Shown here piece after piece: positions 35,772 to 48,082 of a stretch of DNA of 64,000 nucleotides. Made by a program: the position numbers and the translations under genes. The stretch is taken from the NCBI GenBank assembly GCA_013399015.1, contig VWZX01006705.1, positions 715,137-779,136 on the forward strand. The letters are read 5' to 3'. The stretch is from Galbula dea. Its lineage: Eukaryota > Chordata > Aves > Piciformes > Galbulidae. The notes below the pieces were generated by a model, which had not been told where the DNA came from, searched no databases, and was given only the letters and a program-made list of their open reading frames with translations. Each line of letters starts with the position of its first letter. The first letter of the stretch is position 1.

Positions 35772-38700
35772 TCAGCTTTTCACAGATAAAGAAGCTGAGA
35801 TTGAAATGCTCTTTGTTCCAACCCCTTTACTTTGACAGTGTAAAGGAGGATTGATTTTTCTGTTAAGTTCTATCACATCTTTGACAAAATCATCATTTCC
35901 TATAAAGTCTCCAGCAATTATGTTAATACAGTCTTTTTTTGGTCCTGGAGACTGCTGCTTTATCCAGGTTTTCAAGAATGGAAGACTCTTGTGTGTCATT
36001 TTCTTCAATGATCCAAATGGGTGTACAAGAATATACCTTAAATTTTCAGTAACATTAATCCCTGCTACAAAGAATTTTTCTGAAACAAAAATCAGAAGGT
36101 GACACATTACATACTCCCTTGAGAAGAACAGGAACTGCTCAGCATTGCTTTAATCATTAAAACACTAACTTCACACTCTTTCTGTATTTCTTCATATCCC
36201 TAGCAATGTTTCAGGCAACTGTCTCCCCTTGTTCCAACTGCAGGACTGAACAGGGCTTGCTTATTGAGCCACTCCAGTTTAGCTAAATGTATCTAAATTA
36301 CTCATTGCAGACTAAAGGTTCTCCACTAACTAGCCCTCCTTTGTAAAGTAGGTTTGTTTCTGTAAGGGCTGCTTCCAAATGCTTAGCCTTCCCCCATGAT
36401 GAACAGGAACACGGGAGGCACCCACACAAGCATTTTCCTTTGGCTGGGGAGTGTGCTTATGAAACAGTTCTCCCCTTCATCACCTCCCACATACACATCA
36501 CAGAGCTGGAAACTGAATTGCTTTCAGTGTAGACAACACCAGCATGCTTGAGCTCCTGCTGTAGCTACAGCCTCCACACACTATTCTTGTGGCGTTTCTT
36601 TTCACAGCAAGGCTAACACAACGTTTCACTCATCATCACAGAATCATTAAGGTTGGAAGAGACCTCTAAGATCATCAAGTCCAACCACCAACCTACCACC
36701 ACCATGTCACTAAACCATGTCAGTAAATGCCACATCTGTACATTTTTTTTAACACCTCCAGGGACGGTGACTCCAGCACTGCCCTGGGCAGCCTGGGCCA
36801 ATGCCTAGCAACTATTTCAGTGAAGAAATTTTTTCCTAATATCCAGTCTAAACCTCCCTTAGTGCAACTTGAGGCCATTTCCTCTTGTCCTCTCACTGGT
36901 AACACAGGAGAAGAGATCAACCTCATCTCTCTACAACCTCCTTTCAGGTAGTTGTAGAGAGAGAGATGGTCAAGACCCATTCTCCAGACCCTTCCCCAGC
37001 CTTGTTGCCCTTTTCTNTCACTAAACCATGTCAGTAAATGCCACATCTGTACATTTTTTTTAACACCTCCAGGGACGGTGACTCCAGCACTGCCCTGGGC
37101 AGCCTGGGCCAATGCCTAGCAACTATTTCAGTGAAGAAATTTTTTCCTAATATCCAGTCTAAACCTCCCTTAGTGCAACTTGAGGCCATTTCCTCTTGTC
37201 CTCTCACTGGTAACACAGGAGAAGAGATCAACCTCATCTCTCTACAACCTCCTTTCAGGTAGTTGTAGAGAGAGAGATGGTCAAGACCCATTCTCCAGAC
37301 CCTTCCCCAGCCTTGTTGCCCTTTTCTGGACATGCTTCCATGCCTCTACGTCTTTTTTGTAGTAAGGGCCCCAAAACTAAACACAGTATTCAAGGTGTGG
37401 CCTCACCNTTCAGTGAAGAAATTTTTTCCTAATATCCAGTCTAAACCTCCCTTAGTGCAACTTGAGGCCATTTCCTCTTGTCCTCTCACTGGTAACACAG
37501 GAGAAGAGATCAACCTCATCTCTCTACAACCTCCTTTCAGGTAGTTGTAGAGAGAGAGATGGTCAAGACCCATTCTCCAGACCCTTCCCCAGCCTTGTTG
37601 CCCTTTTCTGGACATGCTTCCATGCCTCTACGTCTTTTTTGTAGTAAGGGCCCCAAAACTAAACACAGTATTCAAGGTGTGGCCTCACCAGGGCTGAGTA
37701 CAAGGGGACAATCCCTCCTCTGGTCCTACTGGCCACAGGAAGCAGTGTCCTACTCATGAGATGGGGCATGGCAGTGCCTGTGAGCTGGTCTGGGCTGAGG
37801 GCCTTTTTTCCACGGGATCAGACAAGTGAAGCAGCTGCCAGGATTTCTATAGCCTATGCATGTAGGTACACGGCCACATGTATTTGCACCACCACAGACG
37901 AAGGCTGCACTCACCCACGGGTGGACAGAGCACTCAGCAACACAGGCACACTGCATGCACACAGCATGCACAAAGTGGTCCTGTCCCATCATGCTACGAT
38001 TGCAGAACTTCCTATTTGCTTTGCACTGCTCTACATGCCCCTTGTTTCCTCCGAGCACCTTCCCTGGGCCTACCTGGCCGGCCGCTCCGCTTCATGCGCT
38101 CTAAATAGCGGATCAGAGCGCGTGTGGCAGTCTTGTTTCCCCACCAGTATGGGATGGTGGGCCACAGCTCACAATGCTTCTCCAATTCCATGTCTTCTTC
38201 ATAGGAGACTATGACCTGATGGCCATGCTGCCACAGGGTCCGCAAGGTCGGCACTACCTGAAAGTAAGCGTGCCCAGCTTGAGGTCAACACCACCGCAGC
38301 GTTCCTTAAGCTCAAATAGTGACATGTGACAGAAGAGAGGCAGAGGTTCAGTTCAAATGAAGCTTTGAAGTGTGCAGCCCAGTAAGTTATTGGCTGGATA
38401 ACAAGCTGCAGGGGCTAAAAGGAGCCTGGGAACCTCAGCAGATTCCTCCTTCCTCAGACAGTTCAACTATGGTTAAGTATTTAACTCAAGATCTCACACC
38501 CATGTAACAAGAAAGCATCCCCATTATCAGCCCTCATGCACAAACCACTGCTGAAAATTTGTTGGGAGAGGAAGACAAAAGCCATTTGGTGACAGGAGGC
38601 AGGAGGGAGGCAAAGCTCTACACCCAGCTGTAGGAATACAGACACAGAAAAGCAGGACAATGCCCTACACTGATGGCTACAGTGACAAATTTGGGTCAAA

Positions 38701-41700
38701 GAAAACTGAACTGCTTAAGACTTGGTAAGACCAAATGCAAGCCTTCAAGAGCTATGCTAATTCTGCTTTCTCTAAGTGCAAAGTTTCTGAAATTTGGATG
38801 CTCCAGATCTTATTTTGAATTGAGAGAATGGAAGAAGAGTCAGAAACATTCTCAGACAGGTAGGCTGGAACAGGTCTGCTAAATTTAAGTCTTACAATAG
38901 GAAATGACACTTTCCAGCCCTCCAAAGTTACCATTGGACAGAATTGAGATCCTCTGACAAGTTTTATTTGCAGAACCAACATACCTAACAAGTACTGGTT
39001 TTTCAAGAATGGTGTGGTTAAAAGCTGTGTCTGTTGTCTGTGAAAAGGAAATGGTGGCTTTGTGATGTTCCAATTAACTGATTAATTAAAATAAAAGCCA
39101 AAGAATTGAAAATGCTTTACATAAATCCTTGAAGAGAGCCATGGTTTGAATGAATACAGGAATCCTCCTAGTTCATCCAAAAAAGAGTGCAAGCCCCAAT
39201 CAGCTCAGAAAATACTGAAAAATTAAGACACAATCTACTCTGTGGTTGACAGAAGACTTTGACATACTCCAGGTGCCTCTCTAAAGCTGGAACCTGTTAA
39301 AAAAATATATAGGAATAAAAGAGAAAGAAGGGTTTTGGATAAAAGCCAAAAAAGCTCCCAGAAATGTGTAGATGAGCACAGGTGCTTCTTTTGCAAAGAA
39401 AGCAGAAATGAAACTCGATGTCTAACAAGGGATTTCTAAATCCTAGCAATCCAGATCACAGGAAGACACCTTGAATAGTTAAAGCAATTAAAATTTTAAC
39501 CTCAATGGAATGTTGTCATGCTGTGGCCTGTGCCAGTACTACAGACAGACCTCTGCCTAGCAGCTGCTTCACAATTACTTCGATGCCTACTTTTGTATGA
39601 TGGCAGAGTCATAGACTTGAAAGAAAGTAGATATCAGATTGTTTTAGAGTAAGTGAGTAAGTACTTGGTTATTTGATGTTAAATCTGAAGCTGTGATCCC
39701 AAAACAACCCACAGCTACCTAACCTGCAACGGTACCACTTGGAAAGATGGTCAGATCCGTTGTGCTGGCCACAGACCCCACAGAAATAAGATCTTCCTGC
39801 TTGAAGGAAGTACCTGGCTTCTCTTTTCTGCAGTGCCCTTCCTCTTTTCCCCCACAACTCAAAAATGTTCTTTCTTCGGTCAGGTGACCTCAAACCATTT
39901 GTTAAACATCTGTGTTCAGTATCAGCAACACTTGCCCCTTTCGCAATTAGTAACCTTTTATTTTTGCTTTTTAAGAGCTGGCCATGTGTCTGAAAGCAAA
40001 TCTGACAGTCTTCTGTATTGTTCTGCTCATCCACAACTTACACACTCGAGTTATTTGGGGAAACAATAAAAGATCGTCATTCAGGTCTTCAGTTATTCAG
40101 CTGAGGCCTGAATATTCAGAATCCCCTCGTTTTGCTGAGAATTGTTCTATTTTAGCTCTGCTGTAGTAAATGCTTTGAAATGGTAATACTCACCCTTACT
40201 GGTACACCAGCTTCAAAGGCTGAATTCAAATCCCAAACAGGGTCATCATTATCCTGTATCCCTCACATCCCCAGAGAAAACACTCTGCTCCTGTGCATCT
40301 TTGAAATGTTAATTGTTTAACTACTAAAGCTCCCACACCTTGTTAAAAAAAAGGAGCTATAAATCTCAACCTCTAAAATTTAGCAATGAAACAATTTCTG
40401 ATTATTTAAATTAGGGCTTTTCTAGAGGTTCAGGTGACTGGTTGGAAGGTCAGATTCAGCTTATCACGTCCAAGAAATAAAGGCAATGCCACCAGAAATG
40501 CACGGAGGGCAAAGATGCTACTAAGAGGGACCTGGACAGGCTGGAGACCTGGACTGACAGTAATCTCATGAAGCTCAACAAAGGCAAATGCGAAGTCCTC
40601 TGCCTGAATGGACTAACCTCATGCACCAAGGCAGACTATGGGCAGCTGGCTAGAAACCTGCTTTGCAGAAAAGAACCTAGAGGTCTTAGTGGACACCAAG
40701 ATGAACATGAGCCAGCAATGTGACCACGTGGCAAAGGTCACCTGCAAACCAGGCTGTATTAGTAAAAGCACAGAGAAAGAGTCAACCCTTCTGTTCAGCA
40801 GTTGTGGGACTGCATATCAAGTACTGACTTCCAGCTGGGCCTTCTCCAGTACAAAAAAGTCATTGACATGCTGGAGCAAGTTCAGCAGCATGGAACCAGA
40901 GCAATCAGAGGCTGCAGCATGACATGCATAGCAAAAGGATGAAAGTCAGCAGACACAAGTTACAGCAAGAGAGATTCTGATCAGAGAGATGAGGAAAACA
41001 CATTTACTGTGAGAGTGGTCAAATGTTGGACCTGGCTGCATAGAAAGGTTGTGGAATCTCCATCCTCAGAGCTATTCAAGTGGATGGGACACAGCTCAAC
41101 ATAGCTTTGAACCTGGTCCTGTTCTGCATGGTGTGGTTGGACCCTGTGACCTCCAGAGGTCATTTCCAAACTAAGCTATTATAAATAGATTAAAAAATAT
41201 TTTATAATTATTGCTGTGAAAAGTCAGAAAATAGATTCTTTAAATTCTATAAATAGAGCATGGACTATATTTATAACATACACCCTTCTTTTCCTTTAAA
41301 AAACCAACCAACCAAACCCAAAACCACAAAACCAAAACCTCAGGCAGGCCAGTGGATGACAGCTGTGTCCCTACTATTGTTCCATAACTCAACAGACATG
41401 ACAGTCAAATTTAATTCCCTCCTCCACACTACTGGGTGCAGGTTGGTCTTACCTCCTCAGTTTCATTAGGTAAAGACCTATCTCTGATGCAACAAATATT
41501 ACATTTCCTAGGCTAAAAGTACAGTGAAAGTAGAAGATATCTAAAATTTTGCAATCAAAGCTCTCACTGTAACATATCCTTCTTTAAAAGGTTGGGGGAA
41601 AAAAGAAGGGATCTCATACTTACATTTCTGGGACACAGTTTGCACTGGAAAATCTCTTTTATACAGGAAGTAAGATGACAATGAAGTCTCCTGGTTAATC

Positions 41701-44700
41701 CATCAAAATTCCTGCAGGCTAAGATAACAACTTCCTGAGGATGAGTTTCCAACCACCTTAACACTTCCCACAGAATATCCTACATGACAGAGACATGGCA
41801 ACTTAGAAAATCATCTCTGCTATGCAGAGGAAAGGACATCAAATGAGCAGAGCATTGATGGTGGGGTAGACTCACATCACAATAATGAAAACCAGGGCAG
41901 GGTTCTGGAGGATGACCATCTGACTGCCCACAGTGTGGTCCAAAGAGATGCACCCCAGGAAAACCTACTGTCTGCAGGTCTGCTGGTTTGCTCTGGATGT
42001 GATTCTAGCACACTGCATCTAACAGCTTTGTATGTTGAGAATATCCAGGAATCTCCTACTGCCTAGAGGCAGCTTAGCAGTGAACCTATCTCCCCACACT
42101 TCTTTAAGGTGACAAACAACATATTAGTGGTAAACTCGAAACCAGGGAGGAGTCCTGGTCTTGCTTAAACCTAACAGGACTCATTTTCCCATTTATTAGG
42201 GGAAATAACAACCTTTTGAAGACCACATATAATTAGCAGGGTAGTCAGACACTGCATCTGTTCACATGAGCACAGCAATCACCTTGGAATCTGAACACAT
42301 GAAGGGTTCATACTCACGAGCTTGAAAGTGAAGTTTAGCCAGGGAGTCTACAAATGAAAAGCTGCATTAGCTGGCTGTGCCTGGCTGGCCAGGTGTCAGC
42401 AAACAGAGGATGTAAACTGCTCCACAGTGACAGTGAACATGCAAAGAACAACTCACAGTAGTTTCTTCACAGCAGCTAACAGTAATTTGATCATGGGCTC
42501 CAGACATGAGTCTCTCTGTCTTTCAATTAAATATTTCCCTCCAAAAAAACCCCTGTTTCTGTGATTTTATTAGGCTTTTAATACCTTCTATTTAATAACC
42601 TCTCTCCTTATCAGGGAAATAGGATTGCCCTGGGTAGCATCCTGGAACAACACAAGATAAACCCCAGAAACACCAGGCACTTGGTAGGGACTGGGCCATG
42701 GAGGGCAAGGCACAGCAGCTCTGGTTTGAGGATGAGAAATTGATTGATGCTGCAGTCTCACCTGCAACTGCTGAAACTAAGTTCCAGCCCCACTGTTTTT
42801 CTCTAGTTTGAAGTCCTCACATTATGAAAGCAAATAACCTACTCAAAGAACCTTGGGCCAGCATTTTTAGATTATGATGGCTCTGAAATCAAAGCAGCAG
42901 CACTGGTTTTATAGCTATCCCAAAGGCAAGGACAATACCTGTACAGTAACTGTTGTGTAAACCATATGCACGAAGTACAAATCCATAGATGGATCATTGG
43001 CCTTGTGGGCAATCCTGAAATCCAGGTACCTAACCCCGGCCTCAAGTTGCTCTGTCACAGTCAGTTCCTGGAAGGCAAAACAGAAGATAAAGGTCCTGAG
43101 AGCTTGGATGAGATCTGTTTCTTTAGTTTAGACAGCTGCAAAGAAGTGAACAAAGTTAGCCCTATGATATTTTTCACAGGTCTTTCATCTTTAAAATGGC
43201 ACAACATGGCACCAAGTTCCAACTTTGAAGTAGTTTATTCTCCGACGAGGGTTTCCAATTTCCCTACAGCATATGCTGCAGGTACAGATTAAATTAGTTT
43301 CAGACCTCTGCTGTTGAGTTCTGAAAATTAAAGATCCATTAACCTGTACCTAAATGCACAATAGCTCTTCACAAGACTATTCATATGAACAAAACTTGCA
43401 GGATCAGCACCTTAGAAATGCTGTATTTATTTTATTAGATCAAAGACTTTACCATGGTTGTCTCTGTGGAGCTCACTCATCCTCAGCAGAAGGAAAAAAC
43501 CAAAAATAGAAGGAAGTACTGGCTATTGTTCTTTTTCAAGATAAGGGCTCTTTAAAAGTTTGAATTAACCTGTAGAAACACTACAAAACAGAGGTTTTCC
43601 TCTATTTTCACTTCCCTCACACCTCTTCTACTGGATTTGAGGGCTGAATGGAACAGGTGATAAAGCTGAGTTTCTGGGGCAAAAAGCCCCAAATGACATG
43701 TCTCTTCTGTGTATCAAGGCTCTCTTTAGGTAAGAAAACAGAGTCACTTTAATTAAATACACTTCAACACTCATTTGTCTCATTCAACCTGCTAGGGACA
43801 ACACTTGTCAGATGGCCAGCTGATCTCAGCTGACCAAAGGGATGTCCCATACCATATGACATCATGCTCACCACATAAATCTGGGGGAAGAAAGAGGAAG
43901 AGGGAGATGTTCAGAGTGATGGCATTTGTCTTCCCAAACAACCTTTATGTGTGATGGAGCCCTGCTTTCCTGGAGATGGCTGAACACCTGCCTGCTAGTG
44001 GGAAGTAGTGAATGAATTCCTCATTTTGCTTTGCTTGTGGGTACAGATTTTGCTTTACCCATTAAATTGTCTTCATCTCAATGCACGAGTTTTCTCATTT
44101 TTACTCTTCTGATTCTCTTCCCCATTCCACTGGGAAAGAGTGAGCCAGAGGCTGGGTGGGGCTTGGTTGGAAGCTGGCATTAAACCACAATACCAAGCAG
44201 TATCTCCTGAGAGCGCAGATTTCTGGGCAGCAGGTTGTTCCTTCCTTATGCACAGGAGACCATGACCACTCGGCACTGGAGCACAAGATTTGACTTTCCC
44301 CAGGCATGATGAGAACACTAGACAACAGTTACCTGTGTTGTAGACCACTTCATGATAACAGGGTGCACAATGCAGGGTATGCACTCATTTAAAAACTTCA
44401 CCACTTTGGACTCATTGCCACTAACAGCAGAGTTTTCATCCAAGCAGTAGGTCATAGTGTCATGACTCCCTGTAGAATACAAAAACAAAGGTCAATTCTT
44501 AACCACTCAAGAGCACAGCACATGGTTCCACTGTGCACACACCTGACATGCTACCCCATCTCCAAATCACACACCTGAACCCCCTGCCAGCCTGTGTAGT
44601 TATGGCAAAAGGTGGGCTCTTCTACAGAGGTTGCTCACCTGACATTAATAAGCTTACTGTGAAATCCTCATGAAGGGAAGGCATCAAAACTTTCCAGTAA

Positions 44701-47482
44701 AGCAGACCCCATCTAAATTACACATTGTTGTCAGCCTCAAACCACAACAAAATGGCCTGTTCCAACTAGCATCTTCCACTGAAATGAGTGTGATGTGAAA
44801 ACCCACTTTTGTCAGGGGATAAATAGCTGGAGGCTGACTTCATCTAGAATTTGTCCTGTTATCCAAGCGCAGGATTTCATACTCAAATCCCATCTTCTCT
44901 GCACAGGAAAATGAGACTGAAAGCAGAAGTTTCTTACACATCTGACTGAACCAACTCCTGACTTGGCACATTAAGCATTTACAACTTAAATATCTGGTAA
45001 AAGTGCCCTTCTGAACTACACACAACATAAGAGGTGGGCACTTGATGGTTTCAGAGGCAAACCCAAGTCTACGTTTACATGTGACAGATGAACGAGATCC
45101 ACCTTTTATGGCCTTCAAAAATCACCTGACTCTTTCCAGCACAGGGAATTACAGAGGGGCAGGCTAAGCATCAGAGCCAAGTACAGCCTGCCCAAAATAT
45201 TTGACTTCTTTGAAGTCTTAATAAATCTGACATGACTTTTTCATCACATTTAGATGAAACTCTGTTGCAATTCACAATTTCTTCAGGACAGGTAACCAGT
45301 CATTTTGCCAGCCTTTTCTGTTTCATTATTTCTTCTCATACTGTAAAGTGTCAATAAGAAAAGCTAACAACTCAGTGAAGTGACTTGCTAGGAACTTTAC
45401 ATAGCAAGGAATCTGCATATCTTTTTGGTTTTGAAGTCTTCTGTCAAACAAATTATTCCCTGGTGCTAGGATCTGCCTTCTCAAATGGTCTTACTGCTGC
45501 CAATGGCAACATTTCTAGTAGCCAAAGAAAATGGACAAGATTGCGTTTGAAATACAGGAACTTCTTTGAAACTCTCAACAATAGTTCAGTGTCTCATTCC
45601 ATTTTTGCACCTTTGAAAATCTGATTTCTGTCTATTTCCTGCTTTAAACACCCAAACCAAGCTCACCGCAGATGGAAGATTGGTAACAAGAGTATGCAAT
45701 CAAAGAAGTTTGCCTTACAAGATGCAAGAGTCAAACCATTAAATATTGATGGCCCAAATCCAAGCCTGAGAGAACTGAACTGGATTCCATCAATGGGTGT
45801 TGCATCTCCTGATGCCAATCTGCAAACAGATAGCAGCCTTTCATTTAGGAGTCTCTGTGTGATGGCAGTGAGTTACAGTAATGCAATGAAGATGGGTATC
45901 TCCATGATACAAGAAGTATGATGCAAAGACAGTGAGCCTGCACTAAACCAGATAGCATCAGAGCTTGAAGTAATATCTTCCCAGCAGCACTATGCTGAAC
46001 CTGGTGCAAACACAACACTAATTACTGAGACCTTGTCATGCTTTCAGAAGGCACTCTCACGTTTCCTGCATGCCTTGTTGTCTTCTCTACCCAAGATAAG
46101 CCTCCACTTCCAAACTGGGCTTCCCCCAGTCATTGCTCCCTCTGAAAACCTGCTAGAGCTGTCTTGACCTGATTGGTCCTGATCTGCTTTTGTGCTGACC
46201 TAGGTTAAAGCAGTTTTGTATGTCAGCTGGACAGCCACCAAAATCTTCCAAGGCTCTATAAAAGCCTTCCAATGTTTGCTGAAATAGGCTTGTCTTCAAC
46301 TATTCCTTTTCTGTGCTTGTTCTCCATGCAGGCATATTAAAAGAACAACAAACATTCAGAAGAATAACACGGTCACCCTCAGGAAAAGAGGCAGGAAGTC
46401 AAAGGCACACATCAGCAGGCTCTCAGCCTTCTACAATGTCCAAGCAACACCACTGTGAAAGTTTTTTAGCAACAGCATAGTTCCTTTTTATCAAAAAACC
46501 CACTGAGCATGCTACTGATTTCTTGAAGGATTTCTGCAAGAGGAAAAAAAAACAAACCCCAAAACCAAAAGAGGGGAGGAAGGAGAATATTACCTTCTTT
46601 CTTCTGTCATGAGATAGATACTTATTTTCTTCTCTTGATTGCTAAATAAGAAACTAGGTTCTCCCATAACTTCTTTGGACAGAATGGGAAAAAAAAACCA
46701 AGAAACTTCAAGACAGCAGAGAGAAGCAATAATATGACTAAAGAAAGGATAATGATACCTAGGTCTGATGGTAGCACCACTGAGGACACCAGCTACAGCA
46801 CAGCTGTATTTACCCATAAAAGGTTAAGTCCAGTTTTTGTAAGCAGGGTCATGCAGAAAAGTCAGACTATGCATTAAAAAAAAAAGTTAATTCAAAGTCT
46901 CCATTCTCCTTTTTTATACCTTCACAGTCACTTTTAAAAAGTACCAAGAAACAAATCACAGGGTAAAATGTTACTTCTCTTCTTCTGGAACCATTTTCTT
47001 ATGTAGACAGTGACAGGAATGAATTAGCAAAATCTCATCACTGCCCAGAGAAGCAAATGCTCAGATTATTAATCCTGATCTGACAAGATGATGCACACAG
47101 ACTGAAAAAAGTCCCTCTTTCTTTCCTTAAAAAATACAATAAAATAAACCAAAATGAAATCCTTTTCTCCCCCTCCCCTTTAACAAACCGCAGCCCCTAC
47201 ACACTAGAAGTGTTCATATGCAGACACACATCACAAATCCTCCCCTCAGCCCTTCTCCCACATGCTGACCCAAATAATAAACATAGCCATCCTGAAATGA
47301 GACAAACAGGATGTTCCAATGCTTCAATGACATGCTAATAAACCAGCAGAGAACAAAAGTTAATCTTTACCTGGAAGAGCTAAGTTATACAGGGGAATAT
47401 CCCAGAGCTTCTCTGGTAATTGTGACATCCACTGGCCATTTTCATGGCACACATGACTGGAGGTTAGCAAAGGGCCTTCCAT
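35772..47482 (-). CDS. PLCXD1: PLCXD1, PI-PLC X-domain containing protein 1 (6 coding exons)
   Basis: PLCXD proteins keep only the X half of a phosphoinositide-specific phospholipase C barrel; their physiological substrate is not well settled. Coding exons in transcript order: 47482-47371, 44469-44333, 43067-42939, 41779-41624, 38257-38074, 36079-35772; 1,026 nt, 341 residues, phases all consistent. Motifs: NLALPGSHDT with catalytic-type His40, GVRYLDFRIAH (95-104), FVHMVYT with second His117, HPQEVVILACRNF, VIVSYEEDME, PYWWGN and NIIAGDFIGNDDFV near the end. Human PLCXD1 is 323 residues; this copy has a longer C-terminal tail (KSISISASLSVKS). The ATG at 47482 was chosen because it opens the exon that carries WMSQLPEKLWDIPL; the same frame is open upstream to the acceptor at 47513. 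PLCXD2/3 are alternatives, but the tail-to-tail neighbour GTPBP6 favours PLCXD1. Confidence 0.95.
36080..38073. other. PLCXD1 last intron, with CR1 and two single-N joins
   Basis: Contains the CR1 block at 36,639-37,790, with N at 37017 and 37408. Acceptor TTTTGTTTCAG and donor GTAGGC are intact. Its assembled length is probably too long by several hundred bases (see findings). Confidence 0.75.
36639..37790 (-). mobile_element. CR1 LINE fragment, apparent triplication caused by assembly joins
   Basis: Plus-strand 'cagaatcattaaggttggaagagacctc' marks the CR1 3' end; the element runs on the minus strand. Positions 36707-37016 equal 37018-37327 exactly (310 bp), and 37127-37407 equal 37409-37689 exactly (281 bp), each pair separated by one N. 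The simplest reading is a single CR1 copy broken over three overlapping contigs. Confidence 0.85.
38258..41623. other. PLCXD1 intron with an old sense CR1
   Basis: Intron between exons 41779-41624 and 38257-38074. It contains the diverged CR1 at about 40,480-41,170. The minus-strand open frame at 39,669-40,034 shows no family motif. Confidence 0.6.
40480..41170 (+). mobile_element. Old CR1 LINE fragment, sense on the plus strand
   Basis: Decayed CR1 ORF2 end: 'agagggacctggacaggctggag', 'aacaaaggcaaatgcgaagtcc' and 'gttcagcagcatggaacc' are typical CR1 sense phrases, and 'gtggttggaccctgtgacctccagaggtc' is close to its 3' end. Frames are broken by several changes. Confidence 0.75.
41780..42938. 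other. PLCXD1 intron
   Basis: 1.2-kb intron between the FVHMVY exon and the HPQEVVILACRNF exon. Nothing recognised. Confidence 0.7.
42939..44469 (-). CDS. PLCXD1: PLCXD1 exons carrying the two catalytic-type histidines
   Basis: Exon 44469-44333 completes the split glycine codon and reads GSHDTMTYCLDENSAVSG, with the first histidine. Exon 43067-42939 reads ELTVTEQLEAGVRYLDFRIA and later YFVHMVYTT, with the conserved Arg101 and second His117. Known bacterial and eukaryotic PI-PLCs use the equivalent pair of histidines. Both appear intact, so activity is possible. Confidence 0.9.
43068..44332. other. PLCXD1 intron
   Basis: 1.3-kb intron between the GSHD exon and the VRYLDFR exon. Nothing recognised; minus-strand frames overlapping 44,073-44,384 mostly reflect the exon read in other frames. 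Confidence 0.7.
44470..47370. other. PLCXD1 first coding intron
   Basis: 2.9-kb intron between the NLALPG exon and the GSHD exon. No repeat family recognised. Confidence 0.65.
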
Positions 47483-47967
47483 TAGTGTCTGCTCTAGGAC
47501 TTCATAGGGTGTTCTGGGAGGGAAAAAGAAAAGGAATCAATCATTCCATATCCTGTGGCTGAATTGATGCCATTGCACCTGTGCAGAACTGATTCATACA
47601 TGCTATAAAATGCCAACCCTTCTATCAAGTAGTGGCAGCAAAATGTTAAGAGCTTCTTGGCCACAACATACACTGCTCTTGATAACATTGTCTCCCAGCA
47701 CAATTCCAAGGCAGGGTTCCAGCTTCAGGCTCCTAAACTGACCAACTGAAAGAAAAAACAGAGCCAAGACAAACATGTGCAGCTTGGTTGGTATGGAGAA
47801 ATGAGTATCTACACTGGCTATTGCAACATCATGAAGAATAACACGCCTCCAGTGTGAAACATCTGTGCCCTGACCCTTTGCAGCCTTGGGAGCATAGCAG
47901 TGAGACCAATGGCAGGGCCAGGAGAGCAGCTGGGTCTGTGATCCTAGGGTCCCTGAAGAACACTTAC

Positions 47968-48082
47968 CTTGAAGCATAAATTCAACTGCCACAATATTTC
48001 TCTGAAAAGCCTTGTCAAAGATGTCAGGACACTGGATTTTCAGGTCATGCTGGCTTCTGGGGTCGCAGAGGAAAACTTCCAT
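47968..48082 (-). other. Candidate 5' exon segment of PLCXD1 (ATG to strong donor)
   Basis: A minus-strand 38-codon frame starts MEVFLCDPRSQHDLKIQ and ends at a full consensus donor, CAAG|GTAAGT. If spliced to the acceptor at 47513 it would read out of frame into a stop after a few codons, so it would be an upstream ORF in the 5' UTR rather than a protein start. No homology recognised; may be chance. Confidence 0.25.

Noticed and set aside
36707..37689. True tandem triplication of CR1
   Set aside because: Exact identity plus single Ns at both junctions indicates unmerged contig overlaps.
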